This document shows, one piece after another, positions 10,636-21,459 of a DNA stretch of 64,000 bases. How positions within the stretch are numbered: the first letter of the stretch is position 1; every line of letters starts with the position of its first letter. The position numbers were made by a program, and so were the translations under genes. The stretch lies in assembly GCF_963259705.1 (NCBI RefSeq), contig NC_081849.1, positions 58,996,093 through 59,060,092 of the forward strand, read 5' to 3'. The stretch comes from Myotis daubentonii (Eukaryota > Chordata > Mammalia > Chiroptera > Vespertilionidae). The notes below the pieces were generated by a model. The model was not told where the DNA came from and did no database searches. It saw nothing but the letters and a program-made list of their open reading frames with translations.

Positions 10636-11430
10636 TTGAGAGATAAAGACATTTAGTAACCCCAGGTATCTAAACATGGTTATGTTATTGGAGAAAAAAC
10701 AACCATGGCCTTTAATTTTCAAATATCTGTTGAATATTTTTAATGCATAAATAATTAGCTTCAAGAAAACATAATAAAAGACATAGAAAGCAACAGAAAA
10801 TAAGTTCACAGATGAGTTAGATAGAATCCCTGTTTGAAAAAGCTTTCAATATTATACATGAAAAGATAATTTCTCACGCATACATGTATAAAATGTATCT
10901 AGAACTTCCCTCCACTCATTACCTGGCTAATTAAATTTCTCCTTCACATCTCAAATTGAACATCACTTTCATAGAAGTCCCTTACTTCTACACCAGGTTT
11001 TTTTCTATCAGGTTCTTTATGTGTGTGTTTTTTTTTATGGCATTCTGCATTTTTCTTATACGAACTCATTCATAATCACATTGAATTTATAAATATTTAG
11101 TATTTGTCTTTTCACTACAGACAATAAACATAGAAAATGCTCAACATGCCAACAATGTGTCTGGTACAGAGTATGACCAATAAGTAGTTATTGCATGTAA
11201 TAAGTCTAATATAGAAAAGACAATGATAGGGAAAAGGATTGAGAAAAAACAAAATGTGATGGGAATTTAATGGAAAGTGAAAACAGATTTAATGTGGGAC
11301 CTCATATGTGGGTCTGTGTAAAATTTGAAGTGGACCTTCGAGGATGTGTGTGAATGCCACTTGTGAAGCTCCATGGACAAGCCTCCAGGGGATGGTACAG
11401 AAAAGATAGATTGATGGGAGCACTAATGAG
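10636..11430. other. Intron, nothing firmly recognised
   Basis: AT-rich intron between a Helitron and a hAT-like element. A short MIR/L2-like phrase may lie near 11140-11200, but I cannot support it. Confidence 0.4.
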
Positions 11431-11937
11431 CAGGGCCAACATAACCATTAGGTACAATAAACACTGTGCTAGAGCCTATAATCTCCCCCTCCCTTTTTTT
11501 AAATCTTCACCCAAGGATATTTTTCTATTGATTTTTAGAGAAAGTAGAAGAGAGAGGGAAAGAGAAAAAGAAATATCAATGTGAGAGAAACCCATCGATT
11601 GGTTGCCTCCTGCACGTGCCCTGAGTATGGCCCAGGCCAGGGAGGAGCCTGCAACTGAGGTTCATGCCCTTGATCGGAATCAAACCCAGAACCCTTCAAT
11701 CTGCAGGCCAAAGCTCTATCCACTGAGCCAAACAGGTTAGGGCCCCGTAATACTTTAAGGGGCCCACTACACATTATAAATGCTAATTTTTGATCAGAAA
11801 AAATAAACATTATAATAATGAATTTAGTGTATGCCAATGTAAGCATAAAATATAATTTTTAATTTTATTTTTTATAGAGGAAGGGGCCCAAGAAGGAAAA
11901 GGTGCCCAAGGCCCATGAAAGTCTTAATGCAGTGCTG
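11431..11937. mobile_element. hAT-Tip100/Zaphod-like DNA transposon remnant, split by a Ves SINE
   Basis: The left end reads CAGGGCCAACATAACCATTAGG and the right end GTCTTAATGCAGTGCTG, which fits the terminal repeats of hAT-Tip100 elements such as Zaphod. GGGGCCCAAGAAGG and GGTGCCCAAGGCCCA near the right end also fit. An imperfect 8-bp target duplication is possible (CTAATGAG / GGGATGAG). A Ves SINE at 11508-11743 interrupts it, so the remaining hAT sequence is only about 270 bp and non-coding. Confidence 0.6.
11508..11743 (-). mobile_element. Ves SINE, antisense
   Basis: A tRNA-derived vespertilionid SINE read on the minus strand. The head (GCCCTAACCTGTTTGGCTCAG) lies at the right end. It is followed leftward by the GGATAGAGCTTTGGCCTG region, a B-box-like GGTTTGATTCC and the CT-rich tail. 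It is inserted in the hAT-like element that spans 11431-11937, so it is younger than that element. Confidence 0.9.
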
Positions 11938-13364
11938 GGATGAGGTTGTTATGTGGTACATGGTATTTTGGCCAGAACGTAGAAAAGGAATAGATCTAGG
12001 GCTGCAGATGCAGGTTGGTCTCAGGGCAAGGAGAGACCAAATGACAGGCTGGGGAAGTTCTTCAAACTTTGATTTACCTTCAGGGAATTCTGTGTTAACT
12101 TTTCCTCACAGGAGGGCTCTAGGAAGAGAATTCTTGCAGGAAGGAAGAGCATGGATTGTGTTTAGGAGTAGGGTGATTAATTAAGGGCCCTTTTGCCGTT
12201 GTTCAGATGAGGGTTAAAGAGGAGATCATGGTAGGAAGAGACAGAGGGATGGATATTACTATCATTCAGGTTTATATCTAACCATGTGTTTTAGATCATA
12301 TAGTACAGAAAAGCTGCCTTTTCCTGAAAGAAAACTTCAAAAGTACTGATTACATATTTGCATTCTCGCTTCTTATAGATCCATGAGAGAAGGGACATTC
12401 GCCGTGGAGATGATCATGATAATCAAGAGAGTTAGGCTCTTGTAAAAGTGTTAAACTGTTATAACTAGAAGTAGATCTTGACCAAGACATCCTAATCATT
12501 GAAGCAAATGCCCAAAGCCTCAGCATGTGACAAGTGGCTGCCAATTGATTGATGGTTCAGTTATCTACAAATCAAAACAGAAGTAGCAATACATACATCA
12601 ATTATAAGCTATTATAAAGTTAATTTTAAATGATTCTTAATATATTTCTAAATTGGAACATCTCTGCCTACCCATGGTCTATAACTAAATATATATTTAT
12701 AATCATAACTCTTGTTTCTATGTAGCATGAACTCCTATGTGGAGAAATGTATAATGACATTAAACCAGATGATATGTATTGTGTTGTAGATAGGTTAGCA
12801 TTCTCAGTAATTAGTACACTTAGGATGTACCAAGCCTGATACATCCTAAACTAGAAATACAAGATGAGTATGACTATAATGGCATAGAGTGGGTGGTAGG
12901 GGAACACCTAACCTAACAGGGAGTTTAAAGTAAGGCCTCATTAGGGACAGGTGATGTTTGCATCAAGTCTTGAAAAAGTAAATGCTAGCCAAGTAGATCA
13001 AAGCAGAAGGGCATGCACATTTTTTTAAAAAAAATTATAGGAATATGAGTTGTATTTAAAAGACTCTGTTAATCTTTTGGAGTATCAGTTTCCTTATCCA
13101 AGGCACGTGATGGTCATCTTTGCATCACTGTTCAGTTGTTTTTCATGTTAAAAATAAAAGAAACATAAAAAGCAACTCAAAGGTTATGGTGTTACAAAGA
13201 AGAGATAGTCACTGATAGTTAATAGTTATCTGTATTTTAGAGATTGTCTTTTTTGGAGACAGCGGAACAGACTAAATGAATCTTCCAAATTCTGGTTCTT
13301 TGATTTGATAGCTTGAGAACTATGAAACATGATAACATTGTTAAATCACTGAGATTATATTTAA
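11938..13364 (-). other. Intron with possible decayed L2
   Basis: Phrases around 12040-12260 and 12870-13010 (for example GAGACAGAGGGATGG and AAGTCTTGAAAAAGTAAATG) resemble the antisense L2 3' region, but they are too diverged for firm borders. No exon or RNA gene is visible. Confidence 0.3.
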
Positions 13365-14005
13365 CTAGGGGCCCAGTGCACGAAATTCGCGCACTGGGTG
13401 TGTGTGGGGGGGAGTGTCCCTCAGCCCAGCCTGCCCCCTCTCACATACTGGGAGCCCTCAGGCGTTGACCCCCATCACCCTCCAATCGCAGGATCGGCCC
13501 CTTGCCCAGGCCTGACGCCTCTGGCCTAGGCGTCCGGCCCGGGCAGCGGGGACCTACAGCTGCAGCGGCTCCGCGATCGTGGGCTCCGCTTTAGGCCCAG
13601 GCAAGGGACCCCTAGCTCCTGGAACTGCCAGCTTCGACCATGCCCAGCTCCCATCGCTGGCTGGCTCCACCCCTACTTCCTGCAATCACTGGCCAGGGCG
13701 GAAAAGGCACCTGATTCTCCGATCATGGCTGGGGGGCAGGGCAAAGGCGGCCCCAGGGCTGCCTTTGCCCTGCCCCCCAGCTCTTAGCTCCCCCCTGGGT
13801 TTCCAATCACTGTCAGTGACAGGGGGCTTCTTCCTGCTTTCCCTTTTGCCTCCCTGCATTGTGCCTACATATGCAAATTAACCGCCATCTTGTTGACAGT
13901 TAACTGCCAATCTTAGTTGGCAGTTAATTTGCATATAGCCCTGATTAGCCAATGAAAAGGGTAGCTCGTACGCCAATTACCATTTTTCTCTTTTATTAGT
14001 GTTGA
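13365..14005 (-). mobile_element. HeliBat-type Helitron, antisense, non-autonomous
   Basis: The mirror image of the element at 8990. It starts with CTAGGGGCCCAGTGCACGAA (3' CTAG plus hairpin in reverse) and ends CTCTTTTATTAGTGTTGA (5' TC end in reverse), with A before and T after. It has the same GC-rich body as the 8990 copy but about one unit of the internal array, giving 641 bp. It lies 622 bp upstream of an HDAC9 exon. It has no coding sequence. Confidence 0.93.
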
Positions 14006-14627
14006 TTCTCTCTAAAATAAACGAATGATTTTTATAGTACTGAGATTATATCGGACAACCCACAAAAATTCATCACCCTATATCATGATAAGAAGAGTGA
14101 AAGGTGTCAAATTGAGCCCTTTAATTGGTAATTTTTAGCAGCTCATAGACTTCATTAGCAATATTACCGAAATGAATCAAGACAGAATTTTCAGAATCGA
14201 GCTCATTGGCAGTTTGAAAGCGGTTGAATTGTTCTCCCAGTCTGTGTTGCAACAATCCTGGGGCTGTATTTAAAACGTTGGTATCAAAATAGGAAATGAG
14301 TCCAAGTCGACGTCCCTGTTGTTCCTCTTAAGGTTAAAGGTCTGTTTCTTTCAATCATTTCAAACTGACAGGCCTCCTGCCATCACCTCCTCCTTAGCCA
14401 GGCAGACAGGCCCTGGCTGTCAGTGTGAAAACATCTGTTGAATGGATTTATTGACTAGATCTTGTTTTTTTTTTTCCTCTCCCTTTCTCTATGTTATTTT
14501 TTTCTTTTGCCTTCACACCGTTTATGATGTTGCTGACCTGATGAACTTAATTTGTTGACATGTCGTTCTCAGTGTCTCCCTCGATGCTGATCTCACATTT
14601 CTTTCTACTGTGCTTTTTTCTTGGCAG
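14006..14627. other. Intron flank of HDAC9 exon, repeat-free
   Basis: No repeat is recognised in this stretch. It has balanced base composition and ends in a good polypyrimidine tract (TGCTTTTTTCTTGGCAG) directly before the exon. It may hold conserved intronic sequence, which I cannot test. Confidence 0.5.
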
Positions 14628-14799
14628 CAGCCCTTCCTGGAACCCCTGCACACACGTGCACGCCAAGCTCCGCTGGCTGTGGCTGGCATGGATGGATTAG
14701 AGAAACATCCTCTTGTCTCCAGGACTCTCTCCTCCCCTGCTGCCTCCATGTTACCCCACCCAGCAGTGGACCGCCCCCTCCAGCCTGGCTCTGCAACTG
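14628..14799 (+). CDS. HDAC9: HDAC9 coding exon (linker before the deacetylase domain)
   Basis: HDAC9 is a class IIa histone deacetylase that binds MEF2 and shuttles between nucleus and cytoplasm. This 172-base exon encodes residues running from QPFLEP through GMDGLEKH and SSPAAS to DRPLQPGSATG, which closely matches the mammalian HDAC9 linker just N-terminal of the deacetylase domain. The SRTxSSPAAS segment is the type of serine motif that is phosphorylated and bound by 14-3-3 proteins in class IIa enzymes. The acceptor is CTTGGCAG|CAG, a NAGNAG arrangement that could also splice three bases later. The donor is ACTG|GTAGGA. The exon starts in phase 0 and leaves one base, which joins the next exon to make GGG (Gly). 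Compared with the human protein as I remember it, three residues (LSV) are missing between HTRA and RQAPL. An overlapping minus-strand frame is a shadow. Confidence 0.95.
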
Positions 14800-17047
14800 G
14801 TAGGAATCCCCAAAGACTCTCCCTAATAGGCAGGCTAAATGTACCGTTCTTGTAGGATTAACCGATTTAAATGCTCTGAATAACTCCAACAGCAGAACGC
14901 TCCATTTTAACCCAAAGCAACCTACATTTTATGAGGTTAGATTGGCTGCAAGACAAACAGCACATCTGATAAATCTTGGGCTTAGTATTAATAGCCTTAT
15001 AAATTGTTATCATTCAAGGACCTGGAAAACACATCAACAGGTGCATGGGTCCCTTTTGGAAACAAAAATCCCTACAACTTTTTTTTTTTAGCCGTGTTCC
15101 ACAATCTCTTCCTACTCGCAGTGCTGGCCGCTAGGAAATTTATGATGCTCAGTTACATTGGAATCTAAAGAGTGTCCCTCTCTCAGTTGTTTTTCTTGGG
15201 TTTTTTTTTGTTTTGTTTTTTTGTTTTACTGTCTTCTTCTGACTTCCCATGCAAGTGCCTCATAAAAGACAAAGGTGCCAAGCAAACCAAACTTAATTCT
15301 CTATGATTAGTTCCACTTCCATTTATTATGGCACCACCAGTTGGGCTGTTCAGCCAATCTATTCCTTTGCTTACGGCTGTCTTTAATATTTTGGCACCTG
15401 GCTACTGAGGACAAGAAACCAGATAATTCCAATGTCAGAGGAAGGTCAAGTCTAGAACACATACAAAAAAAGGGGTGCTGTTCCCTCTAAAAAGGAACTG
15501 TGCTGTATTCCTTTCTATTCCTTGGAACCTGTTCTTGCTCCAGACTCTCAAACTGGCTGTTCAATGAAAGCTATTGTGGCCTAAGGAATCTAATTTAGAT
15601 GAGGCTCATAATTTAGATGCAGCTCAGGGAGAATTCATAGGGACCTCCCCTAGAGGCTCTCGTAGGTTATCTGACTTATTTTTTAATCAATTTAGAGGAT
15701 TCAGAGTTTCTTTGTGTGGCTTCTGTGACCTCATGCAACCCTTTTTGCTTAAAAAAGTTAAAATACCTTTTATGAAATTACATTCCAAAGCCTTGGTATC
15801 ATTTTTTTTTTAATTTAAAAATCAATGAATGAAATGGGCAAGTTATTTAACCTTGACAGACATCTTTAAAAAGTATGTATGAGAGCTACTTTTTATAATG
15901 TGTTTTACCACAAGCCAACATTTTATACTAGGAGCTACGGGCTGGGCATATTTGGATATATTTCTTTTACCACATTAGCCACTGCCTCTGATCCCTTCAT
16001 TTCTTGGAGCAGAGCAGACCTGTCCCCGACGACCCAGGGCTGCAGCCCAGTGGGAGCGGAAGCCACTTGGATCCATCATGCCTGGTTCTACCCCTGGTCT
16101 TCAGAGACTTTTTGTTCAAAGCCAAATACATGATGTAGAGGAATGCTTTGGGCAGGAATGCTTTTGAGCATAGCCTTTAAGAATTACTTACTTCTCAATT
16201 CTTTTTCCTAAAAGTGATTATTATTCAGCCTTAAGCTTACCGAGAACAAAAAGTTACAACCATCCTATCATCATGCCAATTCAATTCACTCCAAATTATC
16301 TCCTTATTTTAAAAGCGAGCTTAACTGTACATTTTTTGTGGCACTATTCCCACGTAGGCTGCTGTCTACTATTACAAGTCTACTGATAGATTTTCTTTTC
16401 TTGGTTAAGAGGAGCAGCCCTTTTCTGATATGCTTTGGTTCCCTTTACTTTTACTTATCTCTTCAATATGAATGAAGCAAAATCTCTGAATATTAGAATA
16501 ATCCTAGAAGTTTAAGAAAACAGTGTTGCCAAATGGACAGGCTCTGTAGGCCTTAGAACAATCCAGGTGAAAGGGTGTATTGCAAACCTGGTAATATAAC
16601 CGACATAAGCAGAACCTAATCATTCAATCTAAATACTGGTCATTTCAGATGATTATTTTCTTTTTCTTAATGTCAACATCCTAGCATTTATCAGAGTTTA
16701 TATTCTAAACACAAGCAGGGAGATGAATTTAAGATTATTTTTATATTTAATGGACTTGAGAAGGCATATTTCTGGGCTAAATAAGAAATTTCATAAATCT
16801 ACATTTTAAAAACACAGGATTTTATACTTAATAGGCATTCAATAAATTTTAGTTGAATCAGCAAATGATGTGTATAGGAAATATAACACATAGATATATA
16901 TGTAGTCATAAAAACATGAATTTACTACATCAAATCTAATAACTGTGAAAGTAAAATTTACTTTTAATTTATTGTTCTGGTTAAAGAATAGTTAATTGAT
17001 TTCTTGGTTATATAATTTAATAGAGAAAACCCTGTTTATTATCTTAA
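14800..17047. other. HDAC9 intron, largely repeat-poor
   Basis: Start of the 9.7-kb intron between the first two visible exons (14800-24480). I recognise no SINE or DNA transposon here, apart from a short MIR/L2 tail-like phrase near 16825-16865 (TAGGCATTCAATAAATTTT). No exon-like frame was found. The repeat-poor state is compatible with conserved regulatory sequence but does not show it. Confidence 0.5.
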
Positions 17048-17205
17048 CTAGAGGCCTGGTGCACGAAATTCATGCAGGAGGGGGGGGTTCCCTCAGCCCA
17101 GCCTGCACCCACTCAAATCGGGGACCCCTCAGGGGATATCCGACCACCAGTTTCAGCCCGATCCCACAGACATCCCTCTCACAATCTGGGACCACTGGCT
17201 CCTAA

Positions 17206-17600
17206 CCACTCACCTGCCTGCCTGCCTGATTGCCCCAACCCCTCTGCCTGCCTGCCTGATTGCCCCTAACCCCTCTGCCCGCCTGCCTGATTGCCCCTAA
17301 CTGCCTCTGCCTGCCTGCCTGATTGCCCCTAACTGCCTCTGCCTGCCTGATTGCTCCCAACTGCCCTCCCCTGCTGGCCTGATTGAGCTCCCAACTGCTC
17401 TCCTCTACTGGCCTGATCTCACCCCCAACTGCCTCTGCCTGCCTGATCACCCCTAACTGCCCTCTCTTGCCGGCCTGATCTCGCCCCCAATGGCCCTCCC
17501 CTGCCAGCCTGATCTCACCCCTAACTGCTCTCCCCTGCCAGTCTGATCTCGCTCCCAACTGCCCTCCCCTGCAGGCCTGATCTCGCCCCCAACTGCCCCC
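17206..17600. repeat. Tandem array inside the Helitron
   Basis: Recurrent units of about 30-60 bases follow the pattern CTGCCTGATTGCCCCTAACTG, changing rightward to GGCCTGATCTCGCCCCCAACT and CCCTCCCCTGC. Units vary in length and drift across the array, as in a minisatellite that grew by unequal exchange. Confidence 0.8.
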
Positions 17601-17951
17601 CTCTGCTGGCAGATTTGGTTCTGATTGGTCAGTTTCTATACCAGTCAGCAGCAAAAGCTCTGCCTCCTAGGCAGTCATTGGCTCCTCACAGTTGACCCAG
17701 ATTTGGTTCTGATTGGTCAGTTTCTATGCCAGTCAGCAACTCTGGGCCTATCAATGGGGCCTGATCAGAAAGGCAAGGCAGATCAGCAGCCCCGGTGGAG
17801 ACCTTGGAGAGAAATGGAGGCTCAGCTGTTGGCCAGGCTGGGAGAGAAAGACAGGCAAGTTCTGATGAGTGGCTGCCACAGAGGCTACTGATCAGACCCT
17901 GCCTCTCTCTCTGCAGGCCTCTTTCTGGGGCTGATCTGCAGCCCCCTAGGC

Positions 17952-18185
17952 CAGTGATGGCAACCTATGACACGTGTGTCAGAGGTGACATGTGAACTCA
18001 TTTTTTTGGTTGATTTTTCTTTGTTAAATGGCATTTAAATATATAAAATAAATATCAAAAATATAAGTCTTTGTTTTACTATGGTTGCAAATATAAAAAA
18101 ATTTCTATATGTGACATGGCACCAGAGTTAAGTTAGGGTTTTTCAAAATGCTGACACGCTGAGCTCAAAAGGTTCGCCATCACTG
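17952..18185. mobile_element. hAT-type MITE nested in the Helitron
   Basis: Terminal inverted repeats CAGTGATGGCAACCT and AGGTTCGCCATCACTG bound a 234-bp AT-rich element. The flanking 8-mers CCCTAGGC and TCCTGGGC are an imperfect 8-bp target duplication, as expected for hAT. It is too short to code for a transposase. It inserted after the Helitron had landed. Confidence 0.85.
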
Positions 18186-18192
18186 TCCTGGG

Positions 18193-18276
18193 CAGTCAGT
18201 TCTGGGTTGGATGCCCACAGTGGCCCCAGTCAGTGCTGGGTTGGATGCCCACAGTGGCCCCAGTCAGTGCTGGGTT
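18193..18276. repeat. 34-bp tandem repeat in the Helitron
   Basis: CAGTCAGT(T/G)CTGGGTTGG starts at 18193, 18227 and 18261, giving two full units of 34 bases and a third that starts. It adjoins the nested hAT. Confidence 0.85.
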
Positions 18277-18352
18277 GCCAGGGCAACCCAGCACTGACTT
18301 CCGGTCTGGTCAAGCCTTCAGTCGTTATAACCTTGGCTCTTTATTATATAGA

Positions 18353-20786
18353 TTGACATTAAAAATGTTGCACCCTAACACTTGAATTTTTAAAATAAAA
18401 AGGCACAAGAAGTTTTTTAAAAAATGATGCAAAGTATATAATTTATATATCCACTGTGTATTAGCCCCTCCACTGTCATTGGGATTAAAAGCATGTATAT
18501 AGTTGTTAACTTTCATTTAGTAGTTTTCCAAATCCAGAGGAAATGAAATGCACAGTTTTCACTTTACTCCTCCACATATTGTTCTGGCTTTAATCCAAAC
18601 TTAAATTTCCCCTGTAGCCTTCATACTCTGACAATCCTCATGATCTCAAAATTCATCGTAGTGTTACTAATGATCTTCATTTTAGAGATGAACCCTTAAG
18701 GCTTTCATTTGTAGTATGTTTGTAAACAACTATTTTTAAGAATTAGACTCCTTTATTTTGACACTTTAATATCTACTTGTTGTACATTAAAAAATCAAAA
18801 GTGACATTCAGTTATGTTCCTTGGGCATATTTAGTGGTGTTTTGGTTTTTTTAGAAGAAAGTGATACAATCTCACACACTCAAGTTGTTCCACTAAAAAG
18901 TAAGGAAAACAAATATGTTTAAAGGTATTTGCTTAAATCCATTCTGTAAAAATCTATGCTTTTTGATACAACTAAAAATATATTTAATACTAAACACATA
19001 ATTTTCAAGGCACACCATTCAAGCCTTCACTCTTCGTGTGGATTTCCAAGCGCCAATTGTAGTAGCCACCCTGGCCCCTTTTTATGAAGAACAAAGCGAT
19101 GTTCCAAGGGAAAAATGTCTGAGTCAGTCCGTTGTTGAAAGATGAAGTCTCCAGTTCGTTTCCTGTGAGGACTTGACTGGACCAAGAAGCAGAGACTGAG
19201 AGGTAGCTTCTACCTGGTGGCCCTCCAGGTGCTGGGTAAAGAGGTTTCTAAGATGCACACGAAGAGCACAGCACGCAGCTGCTGTAGTGACAATGAAGGA
19301 TGTGTGTTGTAGAGTCAGGTTGCCGCATATTCAAATGGATTTTATGTTGTATTTGAATCTGAGTAATAATACTCAATGTAAGAGGTGCTCTTTTCATTCT
19401 GTTTAAAGTCAAGGCATGGCATTTTTATGTGATCTGATAACTAAGGGAAAGGCAAAGTATTCTATCTTAGTCATCTCTTCCATTCAATGATTCCTAACAG
19501 AGATGAGGCTCGGCCATCGCTTCACAACAGGCAGTCGATGATGTCACTGTGCTTGTTCATACCAAATGGGATTCATTGAAACAAGAATTTAATGGCAAAT
19601 AAACTTGATTGACTTTATCTTCCCTACCACCCAGTACAACTTAAAGCCTTCTTTACCCCCACACTAGGTTACTGTACGTAATCTGTGAGTAAATTATTTC
19701 TTTGTAATATTATCTCTTTAGTCAGAGTCTAATGCACAATAGAATTATGGTGTGCAACTAAACCAACTTCTGTGAAAGCTAGTAAGGTACTTCAAATACT
19801 TACCTTATTTAATAAAACTAAAATCCATAGAAAGCACAAAGTCCAAAATATCTATCAAAATTTTTTGAGGATGTTTTCTTTTTGTAGAAAATAAACTAGT
19901 AGGGTTTAAAATGCAGGTAAATACTTTATGTTAAGACCCTTGTATTTCCAAAAATCCTAATTTTAACTCATCCCATGGATCACGAGAGCGATGGATCCAC
20001 TGGTTTATGTTGCAAGTGGTAACCCATGTGGCAGAAAGGGTCAAAGAAAAGTAGAATTCCATATGAATCCCAAAGAGAAGAGAAGAGCAGGATTGTTTCT
20101 CACCCTATAAGTCTTTGTTTCTGAAAAGAAAAAAAGAAAAAGGAAAAGAATGGAGATGAAGGATGAGGTTAAAGTCTCACCTTGCAGTGTACCTGTTAAC
20201 ACCTCATTGCTACATCATTAAGATGAACAAGTGCAGGTATAGGGTTCCAGACTTTATTTATTTCTCCTTAAATTCAAATGTCTTTCCAAGAGCTCCTGGA
20301 CTTTGTGTTATAGTCTCCAGATACTTGGCAATAACTTCCAGCTACTATAACCTGTTCCATAATTTTTGTTGGCAGTGGTTTATAGAGAAAATATTAAAAG
20401 AGGAGCAGTTACTATCGAGATGAAGTTAGATATGTCAAGAGATGAAATAGTAAAAAAAATAAATAAATAAGCAACTTAATCATTTGAATCTCTACTCCTG
20501 AAGAATCTGTCTTTAAAATGAGGGAGATACTATATTTTCATTTTTGTGTATTGCTAATGTATTTTTTACTTTGTGTATTATGAAACTGGGTTAAAATCAT
20601 GTTTGTTATGTAATAGCAACTCATAAATACTTGATGTATCTGAATTGTGAAGACAAGTCCTTTATATATTTACATTTTGGAATTTCTTTTTTATGATTGT
20701 CTGCTTTCCTTTCTGCCTTCTTTCATGTCTTCATTTGGACTTTATTTAAAAATATTCATTCACTTCCTTTAGTGCAAAGTGTCACA
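18353..20786. other. HDAC9 intron, no repeat or gene recognised
   Basis: About 2.4 kb of mostly AT-rich sequence. The 18990-19330 part has balanced composition and unique-looking sequence. No exon with a frame compatible with HDAC9 is present. Confidence 0.5.
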
Positions 20787-21459
20787 TCCTATCTAATAAT
20801 AGAGAAACATGGTAATTAACTGTAACTTTGCTACCGTTCCCATTGGCTAATCACCGAGATATGCAAATTAACTGCCAACCAAGATGGCGGCCAGCAGCCA
20901 GGCAGCTGAAGCGAACAGGAGGCTTGCTTGCTCTAGTGAAGGAGGAAGCCAAGGTTCCCCGCCTGCCGCTGCCGGCCTCTGAGCTGCTGTCTAAGAAACA
21001 ATGTTGCAATTATAGAAGGTAAACAAACCCCAGAAACCTGCTTTCAGCCGTCAGAGCTGGAGTTGCAACAGAGTTTCAATGATAGAACCCAAACAAACCC
21101 AGATACCTACTTTCAGCAGTCGAGGTCTCAGAGCTGGAGCCAAGCCTCAGAGCTAAAGCCGGCTCTCAGCTCCAGTGACAGCCATAGAAGGTAAATAAAT
21201 CCCAGAATAAAAAAAGAAAGAAAAAAAGGAGAGGTTGGGAGTTTCAGTCACCCGCCAGCCTGAAAACGGCCCTTAGCCCCTCACTCAGACTGGCCAGGCA
21301 CCCCAGTGGGGACCCCCACCCTGAAGGGGGTGCGACCAGCTGCAAACAGCCATCATCCCCTCATCCTGGCTGGCCAGGAACCCAAGCGGGACCCCCACCC
21401 TGATCCGGGACACCCTTCAGGGCAAACCAGCCAGCCCACACCCGTGCACCAGGCCTCTA
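20787..21459 (+). mobile_element. HeliBat-type Helitron, first of a head-to-tail pair
   Basis: It begins TCCTATCTAATAATAGAG after A, followed by the ATATGCAAATTAACTGCCAAC block shared with the elements at 8990 and 13365. The right end, CCCGTGCACCAGGCCTCTA, keeps half of the terminal hairpin and lacks the final G of CTAG, because the next Helitron starts there. No coding sequence is present. Confidence 0.85.

Larger units (their letters stand above)
17048..18352 (-). mobile_element. HeliBat-type Helitron, antisense, with nested hAT
   Basis: It begins CTAGAGGCCTGGTGCACGAA after A and ends GGCTCTTTATTATATAGA before T, so the 3' end lies to the left and the element is on the minus strand. The body contains a tandem array at 17206-17600, two copies of a GATTTGGTTCTGATTGGTCA block (near 17611 and 17701), a hAT MITE at 17952-18185 and a 34-bp tandem repeat at 18193-18276. 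The apparent 150-residue minus-strand frame across the array is repetitive and not a gene. It is non-autonomous. Confidence 0.9.

Noticed and set aside
14522..14889. Two minus-strand frames over the HDAC9 linker exon
   Set aside because: They overlap a well supported plus-strand exon and show no similarity of their own.
17202..17654. 150-residue minus-strand open frame with regular repeats
   Set aside because: The repeats come from the Helitron tandem array; a unit without stop codons gives a long frame by chance.
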